NCBI RefSeq assembly: GCF_014649955.1
Contig: NZ_BMUA01000002.1
Span: 434,001-498,000 of the forward strand
Source of the DNA: Streptomyces violascens
GTDB taxonomy: Bacteria; Actinomycetota; Actinomycetes; Streptomycetales; Streptomycetaceae
Reading direction: 5' to 3'
DNA: 64,000 nucleotides
In this document: positions 30,353 to 38,732 of the stretch, one piece after another
How positions within the stretch are numbered: position 1 is the first letter of the stretch
Layout of the letters: the number at the start of each line of letters is the position of its first letter
Translations under genes and position numbers: made by a program
Notes under the pieces: generated by a model
Database searches by the model: none
Seen by the model: only the letters and a program-made list of their open reading frames with translations
Told to the model about the DNA's origin: nothing

Positions 30353-31518
30353 CGGCGGCCCTTCGGCAGGCCGAACAGGCGCTCGGCGATGATGTCGCGC
30401 TGGATCTCGTTCGTCCCCGCGTAGATCGGGCCGGCCAGCGAGAAGACATGACCCTCGGCCCAACTGCCGTATGCGGGCGCCTCGTCGGCGTCGTCGGACA
30501 GTTCGCCGTACGGGCCGAGCAGGTCGAGTGCGGTCTCGTGCAGGGCGATGTCGTACTCCGACCAGAACACCTTGTTCAGGCTCGACTCGGCGCCGACGGT
30601 CTCGCCCGCCGCGAAGCGGGAGGCGCCCGCGCAGGTGAAGAGCTGATAGGCGCGCGCCCCGATCAGCGCGTCCGCGACCCGGTCGCGCAGCGCCGTGTCC
30701 GCCGGGTCTCCCGCCGCGCGCCACAGCTCCACGAGCCGCGCGGCCGAGGCGAGGAAGCGGCCGGGGGAGCGCAGCATCAGGCCGCGCTCGTTGCCGGTCG
30801 CCGACATGGCGATCCGCCAGCCCGCGCCCACCTCGCCGATGACGTCCTCGTCGGGCACGAAGACACCGTCGAGGAACAACTCGGCGAAGGCCGGCTTGCC
30901 GTCGAGGCGGCCGATGGGGCGGACCGTCACACCGGGCGCCCGCAGGTCGAACATCAGGTAGGTGAGGCCCTGGTGGGGCCTGTCCGCGTCCGGGTCCGTA
31001 CGGAAGATGCCGAAGGCGCGGTCGGCGAACGCGGCCCGGGACGACCAGGTCTTCTGCCCCGAGAGCAGCCAACCTCCGGGCGTGCGCACCGCTTTGGACC
31101 TCAGGGACGCGAGGTCCGAGCCGGCCTCCGGCTCGGACCAGGCCTGCGCCCAGATCGTCGCGCCGCTCGCCATGTCCGGCAGGAACCGCGCGCGCTGCTC
31201 GGGCGTCGCGTGGTCGAACAGGGTGGGTGCGAGCAGGTTGATGCCGTTCTGCGTGACGCGTCCGGGGCCGCCCGCCGCGAAGTACTCCTCCTCGAAGATC
31301 AGCCACTTGAAGATGTCGACGCCCCGGCCCCCGTACTCCTCGGGCCACGACACCACCGACCAGCGGTCCGCGGAAAGGCGCGCCTCCCACTCCCGGTGCG
31401 CGGCGAAACCCGCCTCTGTCTCCAGCGAGGGGAGCGGCACGGCCGGGACGTGGGCGGCGAGCCAGTCGCGCGCCTCGGCCCGGAAGGCCTCCTGGTCGGG
31501 CGTGGGGTCCAGGTCCAT
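30349..31518 (-). CDS. Acyl-CoA dehydrogenase, large (FadE30-like) subunit
   Basis: A 389-residue acyl-CoA dehydrogenase starting MDLDPTPDQEAFRAEARDWL. Features are WPEEYGGRGVDIFKWLIFEEE, the FAD/substrate segment WAQAWSEPEAGSDLASL, and the C-terminal PIYAGTNEIQRDIIAERLFG. In the mycobacterial KstR2 regulon fadE30 sits beside ipdF exactly as here, divergent from it, which suggests action on a HIP-CoA derivative. The 54-base divergent promoter contains one of the two KstR2-type palindromes. FadE30 identity is inferred from order; the fused pairing with a short subunit is slightly different. Confidence 0.85.
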   Translation of the reverse strand: MDLDPTPDQEAFRAEARDWLAAHVPAVPLPSLETEAGFAAHREWEARLSADRWSVVSWPEEYGGRGVDIFKWLIFEEEYFAAGGPGRVTQNGINLLAPTLFDHATPEQRARFLPDMASGATIWAQAWSEPEAGSDLASLRSKAVRTPGGWLLSGQKTWSSRAAFADRAFGIFRTDPDADRPHQGLTYLMFDLRAPGVTVRPIGRLDGKPAFAELFLDGVFVPDEDVIGEVGAGWRIAMSATGNERGLMLRSPGRFLASAARLVELWRAAGDPADTALRDRVADALIGARAYQLFTCAGASRFAAGETVGAESSLNKVFWSEYDIALHETALDLLGPYGELSDDADEAPAYGSWAEGHVFSLAGPIYAGTNEIQRDIIAERLFGLPKGRR

Positions 31519-31539
31519 GGGTACGGCACACCATCCTTC

Positions 31540-31555
31540 CCTAACAAGTGTTTGG
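31540..31555. promoter_or_regulatory. KstR2-type operator, site 1
   Basis: CCTAACAAGTGTTTGG; on the minus strand CCAAACACTTGTTAGG. It is a 16-bp dyad, CCnAACAnnTGTTnGG, within the 54-base gap between the divergent acyl-CoA dehydrogenase and ipdF genes. An almost identical copy is at 42181-42196. The mycobacterial KstR2 motif as I recall it (AnCAAGnnCTTGnT) fits with one mismatch. Confidence 0.78.
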
Positions 31556-31572
31556 TAGGTTAACGTGGCGCC

Positions 31573-32361
31573 GTGACGGACAACAAGGCTCAGTACGTGC
31601 CGGGCCACGGCCTCCTCGACGGCCGCACCGCCGTCGTCACGGCCGCGGCCGGCGCCGGGATCGGCGGCGCCACCGCCCGCAGGCTCCTCGAAGAGGGCGC
31701 CCGCATCGTCATCGGCGACGCCCACGCCCGCCGCCTGGGGGAGACCGAGCAGGCGCTCGCCACCGAGTTCGGCGCCGGAAACGTCGCCTCCCTTCCCTGC
31801 GACGTGACCGACGAACAACAGGTCGCCGCACTATTCGCGCTGGCCGCCCGCGAACACGGCGGACTCGACATCGTCGTCAACAACGCAGGGCTCGGCGGCA
31901 CTTGCTCGCTCGTCGACATGAGCGACGAAGCGTGGTCGAAGGTCCTCGACGTCACCCTGAACGGCACCTTCCGCTGTACGAGGGCGGCCCTGCGCGCCTT
32001 CGAGCAGTCCGGGCGAGGAGGCGTGATCGTCAACAACGCCTCCGTCGTCGGCTGGCGCGCCCAGGCCGGGCAGGCCCACTACGCCGCCGCCAAGGCGGGC
32101 GTCATGGCGCTCACCCGGTGCGCGGCGATCGAGGCCGCCGAGTTCGGCGTGCGGGTCAACGCGGTCGCGCCCAGCCTCGCCATGCACCCGCACCTGGCGA
32201 AGGTCACCTCCGCCGAACTCCTCGAAGAGCTCACCGCCCGCGAGGCGTTCGGGCGCTACGCGGAGCCCTGGGAGGTCGCCAACGTCATCGTGTTCCTGGC
32301 CAGCGGCTACTCCTCGTACCTGACGGGCGAGGTCGTCTCCGTCAGCAGCCAGCACGCCTAG
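31573..32361 (+). CDS. ipdF: IpdF-like short-chain dehydrogenase
   Basis: A 262-residue SDR, the same length as I recall for mycobacterial IpdF (Rv3559c). It starts MTDNKAQYVPGHGLLDGRTA and has the atypical cofactor loop TAAAGAGIGGATARRLL, VVNNAGLGG, and Ser-Tyr-Lys in NNASVVGWRAQAGQAHYAAAKAG. In steroid catabolism IpdF oxidises a hydroxyl of the HIP-derived CoA ester after side-chain shortening. The start is GTG 31573. It is divergent from the acyl-CoA dehydrogenases, with the operator between, and precedes kstR2 by 18 bases. Confidence 0.82.
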   Translation: MTDNKAQYVPGHGLLDGRTAVVTAAAGAGIGGATARRLLEEGARIVIGDAHARRLGETEQALATEFGAGNVASLPCDVTDEQQVAALFALAAREHGGLDIVVNNAGLGGTCSLVDMSDEAWSKVLDVTLNGTFRCTRAALRAFEQSGRGGVIVNNASVVGWRAQAGQAHYAAAKAGVMALTRCAAIEAAEFGVRVNAVAPSLAMHPHLAKVTSAELLEELTAREAFGRYAEPWEVANVIVFLASGYSSYLTGEVVSVSSQHA

Positions 32362-32379
32362 GGGCAGCACAATGGTCGG

Positions 32380-32994
32380 GTGCCAACGAACAAGAAGAAG
32401 ACGCAGGTGACCGCCTCGCCCGAGCGGCGGCGCGAACTCCTCGCCACGGCGGCCGAGGTGTTCGCCGCCCACGGGTACAACGCCACCACCGTCCGGAAGA
32501 TCGCCGACGAGGCGGGCCTGCTCGCGGGCAGCCTCTACTACCACTTCGACTCCAAGGAGTCGATGCTCGACGAGATCCTCTCGACGTTCCTGGACGAGCT
32601 CTGGGAGGGGTACGACGCCGTGCTCGCCGCCGGGCTCGGCCCGCGGGAGACCATCGAGGCGCTGGTCACCGAGTCCTTCCGGGAGATCGACCGGCACCGC
32701 GCCGCCGTCGCGATCTACCAGAAGGAGTCCAAGCACCTGGTCGCGCTGCCCCGCTTCCAGTACCTGGCCGACTCGCAGCAGAAGTTCGAGAAGGCATGGC
32801 TCGGAACCCTCGAGCGCGGGGTCGCCGCGCACGCCTTCCGCGCCGACCTGGACATCCGTCTCACCTATCGCTTCGTGCGCGACACGGTGTGGGTGGCCGC
32901 GTCCTGGTACCGCCCCGGCGGCGGCCACAGCCCGGAGGAGATCGCCCGCCAGTACCTCTCGATGGTCCTGGACGGAATCGCCGTACGTACGTAA
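32380..32994 (+). CDS. kstR2: KstR2-like TetR-family repressor
   Basis: A 204-residue TetR regulator. The DNA-binding domain is RRELLATAAEVFAAHGYNATTVRKIADEAGLLAGSLYYHFDSKESMLDEIL. The ligand domain includes IYQKESKHLVALPRFQYL and the C-terminal FVRDTVWVAASWYRPGGGHSPEEIARQYLSMVL, which closely follows the tail of mycobacterial KstR2 as I remember it. KstR2 is released from DNA by HIP-CoA. The gene lies between ipdF and fadA6 as in the mycobacterial cluster; the two palindromes in the window are its probable sites. It starts with GTG. Confidence 0.85.
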   Translation: MPTNKKKTQVTASPERRRELLATAAEVFAAHGYNATTVRKIADEAGLLAGSLYYHFDSKESMLDEILSTFLDELWEGYDAVLAAGLGPRETIEALVTESFREIDRHRAAVAIYQKESKHLVALPRFQYLADSQQKFEKAWLGTLERGVAAHAFRADLDIRLTYRFVRDTVWVAASWYRPGGGHSPEEIARQYLSMVLDGIAVRT

Positions 32995-33020
32995 CTCGCT
33001 TACCGGATTGGGGAGTTGGC

Positions 33021-34178
<1,158 letters not shown>

Positions 34179-34198
34179 GCGCGGGGGAGCCGCTCGAG

Positions 34199-34230
34199 AA
34201 GGGGGGATGCCGCCGACGGCATCCCCCCTT
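34199..34230 (+). terminator. Strong stem-loop after fadA6
   Basis: AAGGGGGGATGCCG (34199-34212) pairs perfectly with CGGCATCCCCCCTT (34217-34230) around CCGA, a 14-bp stem. Confidence 0.88.
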
Positions 34231-34311
34231 CCCGGCGAGTTGGTGACGTGCCACACGGACGCGCCGCACGGCGGCGTGCTATCGTGGTGGCTGTTGCAGT
34301 TTTGGTACCCA

Positions 34312-34352
34312 TATACTTTATGTGCGCCTGACGGGAATGATCCTCAGGCGCA
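34312..34352 (+). promoter_or_regulatory. Cold-shock gene promoter with 5'-terminal hairpin
   Basis: A -10 candidate TATACT (34312-34317) would start RNA near 34323. A perfect 9-bp stem begins exactly there: TGCGCCTGA (34323-34331) with TCAGGCGCA (34344-34352), followed by TTATTTGTTT. The -35 (TGGCTG, 34288-34293) is weak. The leader before the ATG is about 130 bases and unusually AT-rich. It may protect the RNA end, act as a temperature-responsive fold, or attenuate. Confidence 0.55.
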
Positions 34353-34452
34353 TTATTTGTTTCCGGGGTTTCTCCGGATGGGCTCAATGCGGCGACGAGG
34401 AATCCGTAAATCCGCGGATTTCCGGAACTGCCCCTGTCTTAGGAGAAATGAC

Positions 34453-34656
34453 ATGGCTACTGGCACCGTGAAGTGGTTCAACTCGGAAAAGGGCTTCGGC
34501 TTCATCGAGCAGGACGGCGGCGGCCCCGACGTCTTCGCCCACTACTCCAACATCGCCTCCTCCGGCTTCCGTGAGCTCCTCGAGGGCCAGAAGGTCTCCT
34601 TCGAGGTCACCCAGGGCCAGAAGGGCCTGCAGGCGGAGAACATTCTCCCCGCCTAA
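34453..34656 (+). CDS. Cold-shock domain protein
   Basis: A 67-residue cold-shock protein, [20 protein letters not shown], with RNP1 (KGFGFIEQ) and RNP2 (DVFAHYSNI) RNA-binding motifs. It binds single-stranded RNA or DNA and melts secondary structure. AGGAGA lies 6 bases before the ATG. A DEAD-box helicase gene follows 121 bases downstream, a functional pairing in cold adaptation. The long leader with a 5' hairpin suggests post-transcriptional control. Streptomyces have many paralogues, so no symbol is assigned. Confidence 0.95.
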   Translation: MATGTVKWFNSEKGFGFIEQDGGGPDVFAHYSNIASSGFRELLEGQKVSFEVTQGQKGLQAENILPA

Positions 34657-34709
34657 TCGCCGACGAGGCGTATTTTGCAGCCGCGTTTCAGCGGCTCGCG
34701 AATTTCGCA

Positions 34710-34743
34710 GCCGGGGCCCGCACCCTCAGGTGCGGGTCCCGGC
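34710..34743 (+). terminator. Stem-loop between cold-shock and helicase genes
   Basis: GCCGGGGCCCGCACC (34710-34724) pairs with GGTGCGGGTCCCGGC (34729-34743), 14 of 15 positions, loop CTCA. It may be a partial terminator setting the ratio of the two products. Confidence 0.7.
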
Positions 34744-34777
34744 TTGTGCTGTCTTGTCCCAGGAAGGCAAATTCCGT

Positions 34778-36436
34778 ATGACGCGCATGACCAGCAAGCG
34801 CTCCGGTGCCGGTTCCGGTGCCGGTACCGGCTCCCGTTCCGGTTCCGGTTCCAGTTCCGGTGCCCGCAGGGGTTCCGGCCGGCCCGCCGCCAAGTCCTCG
34901 AAGCCCGCCAAGGGCAGGACCATGGCGCCGCAGGGCGAATTCAAGCTGCCGGAGACCCTCACCCCCGCGCTGCCCGCCGTCGAGGCCTTCGCCGACCTGG
35001 ACATGCCCGCGGCGCTGCTCAAGACGCTCGACGCGCAGGGCGTGACCGAGCCGTTCCCGATCCAGGGCGCCACCCTGCCGAACTCGCTCGCGGGCCGCGA
35101 CATCCTCGGCCGCGGCCGCACCGGCTCCGGCAAGACCCTCGCCTTCGGCCTCGCCCTGCTCGCCCGCACCGTGGGCCGGCGCGCCGAGCCCAAGGCGCCG
35201 CTCGCCCTCGTCCTCGTACCGACGCGTGAGCTCGCGCAGCAGGTCACCGACGCGCTCACGCCGTACGCGACGGCCGTCAACCTGCGCCTCACCACCGTCG
35301 TCGGCGGGCTCTCCATCACCAAGCAGGCGGGCTCGCTGCGCCGCGGCGCCGAGGTCATGGTCGCCACTCCGGGCCGGCTCAAGGACCTCATAGAACGAGG
35401 CGACTGTTCCCTGGAGAACGTCGCCATCACCGTCCTCGACGAGGCCGACCAGATGGCCGACATGGGCTTCATGCCGCAGGTCACCGCGCTGCTCAAGCAG
35501 GTCGAGCCGGACGGCCAGCGGATGCTGTTCTCGGCGACCCTGGACGCCAACATCGACCGCCTGGTCCGGATGTTCCTCACCGACCCGGTGGTGCATTCCG
35601 TCGACCCGTCGGCCGGCGCGGTCACCACGATGGAACACCACGTCCTGTACGTGATGGACGAGACCGACAAGAAGGCCGTCACCACGCGGATCGCGGCGCG
35701 CGACGGCCGCGTGATCATGTTCCTGGACACCAAGCGATCCGTGGACCGGCTGGTCAAGCGGCTGCTCTCCAGCGGTGTCCGCGCGGCGGGCCTGCACGGC
35801 GGCCGCTCGCAGCCGCAGCGCAACCGCACGCTGGACCAGTTCAAGAACGGCCAGGTCACGGCGCTGGTCGCGACGAACGTCGCCGCGCGCGGCATCCACG
35901 TCGACGACCTGGACCTCGTGGTGAACGTCGACCCCCCGACGGACCACAAGGACTATCTCCACCGCGGTGGGCGTACCGCCCGGGCGGGCGAGTCGGGCAG
36001 CGTCGTCACGCTCGTCCTGCCCGAGGAGAAGCGCGAGATGACCAAGCTCATGTCGTTCGCGGGGATCCGTCCCCGGACGGCGGAGATCAAGTCGAGCTCC
36101 GAGGAGCTCGTACGGGTCACGGGGGCGCGGGAGCCGTCCGGGGTGCCGGTGGTCATCGAGGTGCCGGCTCAGCCGGAGCCCAAGCGTGCGGCTTCCGGGC
36201 GCAGCCGGGGCCGCCGCGGCGGCCAGGGCTCCCGCGGCGCGGCGCAGCCGTCCGCACCCCGCTCGCAGGGTTCTGCCTCTGCGCGGCAGGGCTCCGGCTC
36301 CGCTCGGCAGGGTGCAGGCTCCGGCTCCGCCAGGCAGGGTGCCGCGTCTCGTTCGCAGGGTGGGCGTGCGCAGGGCTCTGGGCAGGGTGCCGCTTCCCGT
36401 GGGCAGGGTGGGCGCGGGCGTCGGTCCGGAGCCTGA
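34778..36436 (+). CDS. DEAD-box RNA helicase with low-complexity tails
   Basis: A 552-residue ATP-dependent RNA helicase. The N-terminal 45 residues are Ser/Gly/Arg-rich. The core shows Q-motif FPIQ, motif I RGRTGSGKT, PTRELAQQ, TPGR, LDEAD, SAT, then the second domain with ATNVAARGIH and HRGGRTARAG. Arg replaces the usual Gln before TGSGKT, and HRGGRTAR replaces HRIGRTGR; both occur in actinobacterial helicases. The C-terminus (about 490-552) is a Gln/Gly/Ser/Arg repeat tail, likely RNA-binding or condensate-forming. Pairing with the cold-shock gene suggests RNA remodelling in the cold. Confidence 0.93.
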   Translation: MTRMTSKRSGAGSGAGTGSRSGSGSSSGARRGSGRPAAKSSKPAKGRTMAPQGEFKLPETLTPALPAVEAFADLDMPAALLKTLDAQGVTEPFPIQGATLPNSLAGRDILGRGRTGSGKTLAFGLALLARTVGRRAEPKAPLALVLVPTRELAQQVTDALTPYATAVNLRLTTVVGGLSITKQAGSLRRGAEVMVATPGRLKDLIERGDCSLENVAITVLDEADQMADMGFMPQVTALLKQVEPDGQRMLFSATLDANIDRLVRMFLTDPVVHSVDPSAGAVTTMEHHVLYVMDETDKKAVTTRIAARDGRVIMFLDTKRSVDRLVKRLLSSGVRAAGLHGGRSQPQRNRTLDQFKNGQVTALVATNVAARGIHVDDLDLVVNVDPPTDHKDYLHRGGRTARAGESGSVVTLVLPEEKREMTKLMSFAGIRPRTAEIKSSSEELVRVTGAREPSGVPVVIEVPAQPEPKRAASGRSRGRRGGQGSRGAAQPSAPRSQGSASARQGSGSARQGAGSGSARQGAASRSQGGRAQGSGQGAASRGQGGRGRRSGA

Positions 36437-36803
36437 TCTTTTCCCCACCCCGCCCCTTCCCGCTGTGACACTCCGCGGCTCCGCCGCGTGGCCTCCGGGG
36501 GTGGATGGGTGAAGCCGGGTTTCCTGGGGCTCCGCCCCAGACCCCGTTCGCGCCCCCTGCCAGGCGCAACCCTGCTGGGGGCGCGGCGAACGGCGCGAGC
36601 GACCAAGAACGGTCCGAGGCCGAAGGCGCGGTTAGGGGCGCGGGGAACTGCGCGATCAGCCACGGACGGTCCGAGGCCGATGGAGCTGCCAGGGGCGCGG
36701 GGAACTGCGCAAACCACGGCGCCCGCACCCCCGCAGGGGCGCCCCGTACCCACCTCCCCGCGTCGCGGAGACGGCGGGGTCCGGGGCCCAGCCCTGCGGA
36801 ACT
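36437..36803. repeat. Repeat-filled gap between convergent genes
   Basis: 367 bases without a credible gene. It contains a TGACACTCCGCGGCTCCGCC piece (compare 12401-12430), a 32-bp fragment of the 91-bp element (36523-36554), and a tandem series of about 58-base units each starting with GGGGCGCGG(G/C)GAAC (near 36574, 36635 and 36692) and sharing ACGGTCCGAGGCCGA. Confidence 0.8.
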
Positions 36804-37160
36804 TCACCCCGCCGCCCGCAAAGGGCACCCCGTACCGACCCGCGCCGCGAGCTCGGCGCGCAGCGCCACCAGCTCGCTCACGCGCGCATCAATAACCCCA
36901 ATCTTCTCCTCGAACAGCGCGGACAGCGCCCCCGCACTGTCCGCCGCGCCCCGCAACTCCTCCCCGGTCCGGGCGATCTCGGCCAGCGAGAACCCCAGCG
37001 CCTGGGCGGTGCGCACGTACTGCAGCCACGGCACCGTCTCCCGCGGGAAGTCGCGGTAGCCGTTCGGCAGCCGTCGGCCCATGACGAGGCCGACCTTCTC
37101 GTAGAAGCGGATGGCGTCCCTGCTCAGACCCGTCTGCGCGGCCAGCTCCCCGATACGCAC
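36804..37160 (-). CDS. MerR-family transcriptional regulator
   Basis: A 118-residue MerR protein beginning MRIGELAAQTGLSRDAIRFYEKVGLV (GTG start at 37160). The winged helix-turn-helix is followed by GYRDFPRETVPWLQYVRTAQALGFSLAEIARTGEEL and a coiled-coil dimerisation helix. The C-terminal GTGC holds a single cysteine, so metal sensing as in MerR or CueR is unlikely. It is divergent from a membrane-protein gene whose promoter has the 19-base spacer and internal dyad typical of MerR activation. Confidence 0.9.
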   Translation of the reverse strand: MRIGELAAQTGLSRDAIRFYEKVGLVMGRRLPNGYRDFPRETVPWLQYVRTAQALGFSLAEIARTGEELRGAADSAGALSALFEEKIGVIDARVSELVALRAELAARVGTGCPLRAAG

Positions 37161-37202
37161 GGCTTCCCCCGAACTGCGAATGGCGTACTTCCTGCTGCGG
37201 AC

Positions 37203-37233
37203 TTGACCTTGGACAGTACTCCACTGTTTAGCG
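37203..37233 (+). promoter_or_regulatory. MerR-type promoter with 19-base spacer
   Basis: -35 TTGACC (37203-37208), spacer of 19 bases, -10 TTAGCG (37228-37233). The spacer contains the dyad ACAGT-ACTCC-ACTGT (37213-37227). This is the architecture that MerR proteins untwist to activate transcription; it reads toward the membrane-protein gene at 37297. Confidence 0.7.
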
Positions 37234-37296
37234 TCGAGGCGTTCCCGCGGGAGACCGCCCAGTCCGCCCAAGACCGCCAGCAGGAGATCGATCGCC

Positions 37297-37761
37297 ATGG
37301 CCTCTTCAACGCCCCCTTCCCTCGCCCCTTCCACCACCCCCTCCCGTCCCGGCTACCTCCGCGCCGTGCGCGCCAGTGCCTGGTACGACCTCCTTGTCAC
37401 CGCCGGATTCGCCACCCCCTGGACCTACACCCTGGTCCACGACGCGCTGTCGGAGTCCGGGGGCGGGCTCGGGCTCGGTACCCTGCCTGCCCTTGGTCCG
37501 ATGGAGATGCTCTACGCGAACCTGATGGGCTCGGTCGTCGTTGTCTGGGCGCTGCTGCGGATCGTCCGGCCGCTGGCCGTGCACGGGCTGTTCGACGGGG
37601 TCGCGCGTACGCTCTTCGCCTCGTGGCAGGCGTACGCGCTCGCCCACCGCGCACCCCGCTGGCTGTGGCTGTTCCTTGTGGTCGAGGTCTCGTTCGGTGT
37701 CGTCGAGCTCGCACCCTGGGCGCGGGCCCGGCGTGTCGGCCTCGCGCACGCCTCCGCCTGA
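37297..37761 (+). CDS. Small integral membrane protein, MerR-linked
   Basis: A 154-residue protein with about four hydrophobic segments: WYDLLVTAGFATPWTYTLV, PMEMLYANLMGSVVVVWALLRI, HGLFDGVARTLFASWQAYAL and WLWLFLVVEVSFGVVEL. The N-terminus is a Ser/Pro/Thr-rich soluble stretch. I recognise no named family. The MerR-type promoter upstream suggests induction by the signal sensed by the neighbouring regulator. It ends one base before the convergent phosphatase gene. Confidence 0.78.
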   Translation: MASSTPPSLAPSTTPSRPGYLRAVRASAWYDLLVTAGFATPWTYTLVHDALSESGGGLGLGTLPALGPMEMLYANLMGSVVVVWALLRIVRPLAVHGLFDGVARTLFASWQAYALAHRAPRWLWLFLVVEVSFGVVELAPWARARRVGLAHASA

Positions 37762-37762
37762 A

Positions 37763-38701
37763 TCAGCTCACCAGCCGGGACCGCAGCGCCGCCAGGTCGC
37801 CCAGGCTCAGGCCCAGCCCCTGCGTCAGGTACCCGTACAAGTCGCCGTACTGGGCCGACAGTTGGGCCAGCGCCGCGTTCAGGTAGTCGAGGCGCACCTC
37901 CTGCAGCGGGATCAGCAGGTCCGGGTTCTGCATCATGCCCGACTGCTTCAGGCCCGCCCGCAGTGCCGCGTCCGCCGCCGCCCGGAAGCCGTTGGACGCC
38001 AGGTAGTCCTGCTGAGCCGTCGCGTCCGGCACCCCGAGCGCGCGCAGCAGTACGTAACTCTCCCAGCCCGTACGATCCTTGCCCGATGTGCAGTGGAAGA
38101 GCAGGGGGCCGTGCCCGGCCGCCAGGTCCTTCAGTGTCGCACCGAACTGAGCTCGGCTCGCCGGATCCGAGACGAAGTCCTGGTACACCGTCCGCATGAG
38201 GGCCTCCGCCTTGCCGTGGCCCAGCATCGCGTCCTGCTTCGCCGGGTCCTTGGACCCGATCGCGGCCAGCATCTGCGCGTACAGGCCGCTGTCCGAGACC
38301 GGGCGCGCGGTCGGGGCGAGCCCGGCGGGGAGGCGGTCGGGGCCGTCGTACTGGAGCTCAAGGGGCACCCGGAAGTCGACCACCTCGCGCAGGCCTAGCC
38401 GCGAGAGCGTCGTGACGTCCGCGTCCGTCGCCCTGTTCAGGGCGTCGGCCCGGTAGGCGACTCCGTACCGGACCCGTTTCCCGTCGTACGTCCCGTAGCC
38501 GCCCAGGTCACGGACGTTCACCGCGCCCTGCAACACGACCTGGTGGATCGGCGACGCCTCCTGCCGGTGCGCGACGCCGCCGACGGCCACGGCCGGCGCC
38601 GCCATCGGCGCGCCCACCGCCAGGATCGCGGCGACCACGGCGGTCGCCGCCCTGGCACGTGTCACCTTGCGGACGGAGCGGTAGTGGTAGTGGTGGTTCA
38701 C
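37763..38701 (-). CDS. Secreted tyrosine-protein phosphatase
   Basis: A 312-residue protein with a signal peptide (RKVTRARAATAVVAAILAVGAPMAAPAVA). The domain is of the bacterial PTP/Y_phosphatase3 (PtpB/MPtpB-like) type. The active site is LFHCTSGKDRTGWESY, matching HCxxGKDR(T/S), with Cys as nucleophile and Arg for phosphate. NVRDLGGYGTYDGKRVRYGVAYRAD near the N-terminus is also family-typical. GTG at 38701, preceded by GGGAG, is favoured over ATG at 38722, which has no Shine-Dalgarno. The family removes phosphate from phosphotyrosine or phosphoinositides; the substrate is unknown. It separates the two catabolic half-clusters. Confidence 0.88.
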   Translation of the reverse strand: MNHHYHYRSVRKVTRARAATAVVAAILAVGAPMAAPAVAVGGVAHRQEASPIHQVVLQGAVNVRDLGGYGTYDGKRVRYGVAYRADALNRATDADVTTLSRLGLREVVDFRVPLELQYDGPDRLPAGLAPTARPVSDSGLYAQMLAAIGSKDPAKQDAMLGHGKAEALMRTVYQDFVSDPASRAQFGATLKDLAAGHGPLLFHCTSGKDRTGWESYVLLRALGVPDATAQQDYLASNGFRAAADAALRAGLKQSGMMQNPDLLIPLQEVRLDYLNAALAQLSAQYGDLYGYLTQGLGLSLGDLAALRSRLVS

Positions 38702-38732
38702 TGGGGGCCAACTCCCATGCAAATAGGGGGAT

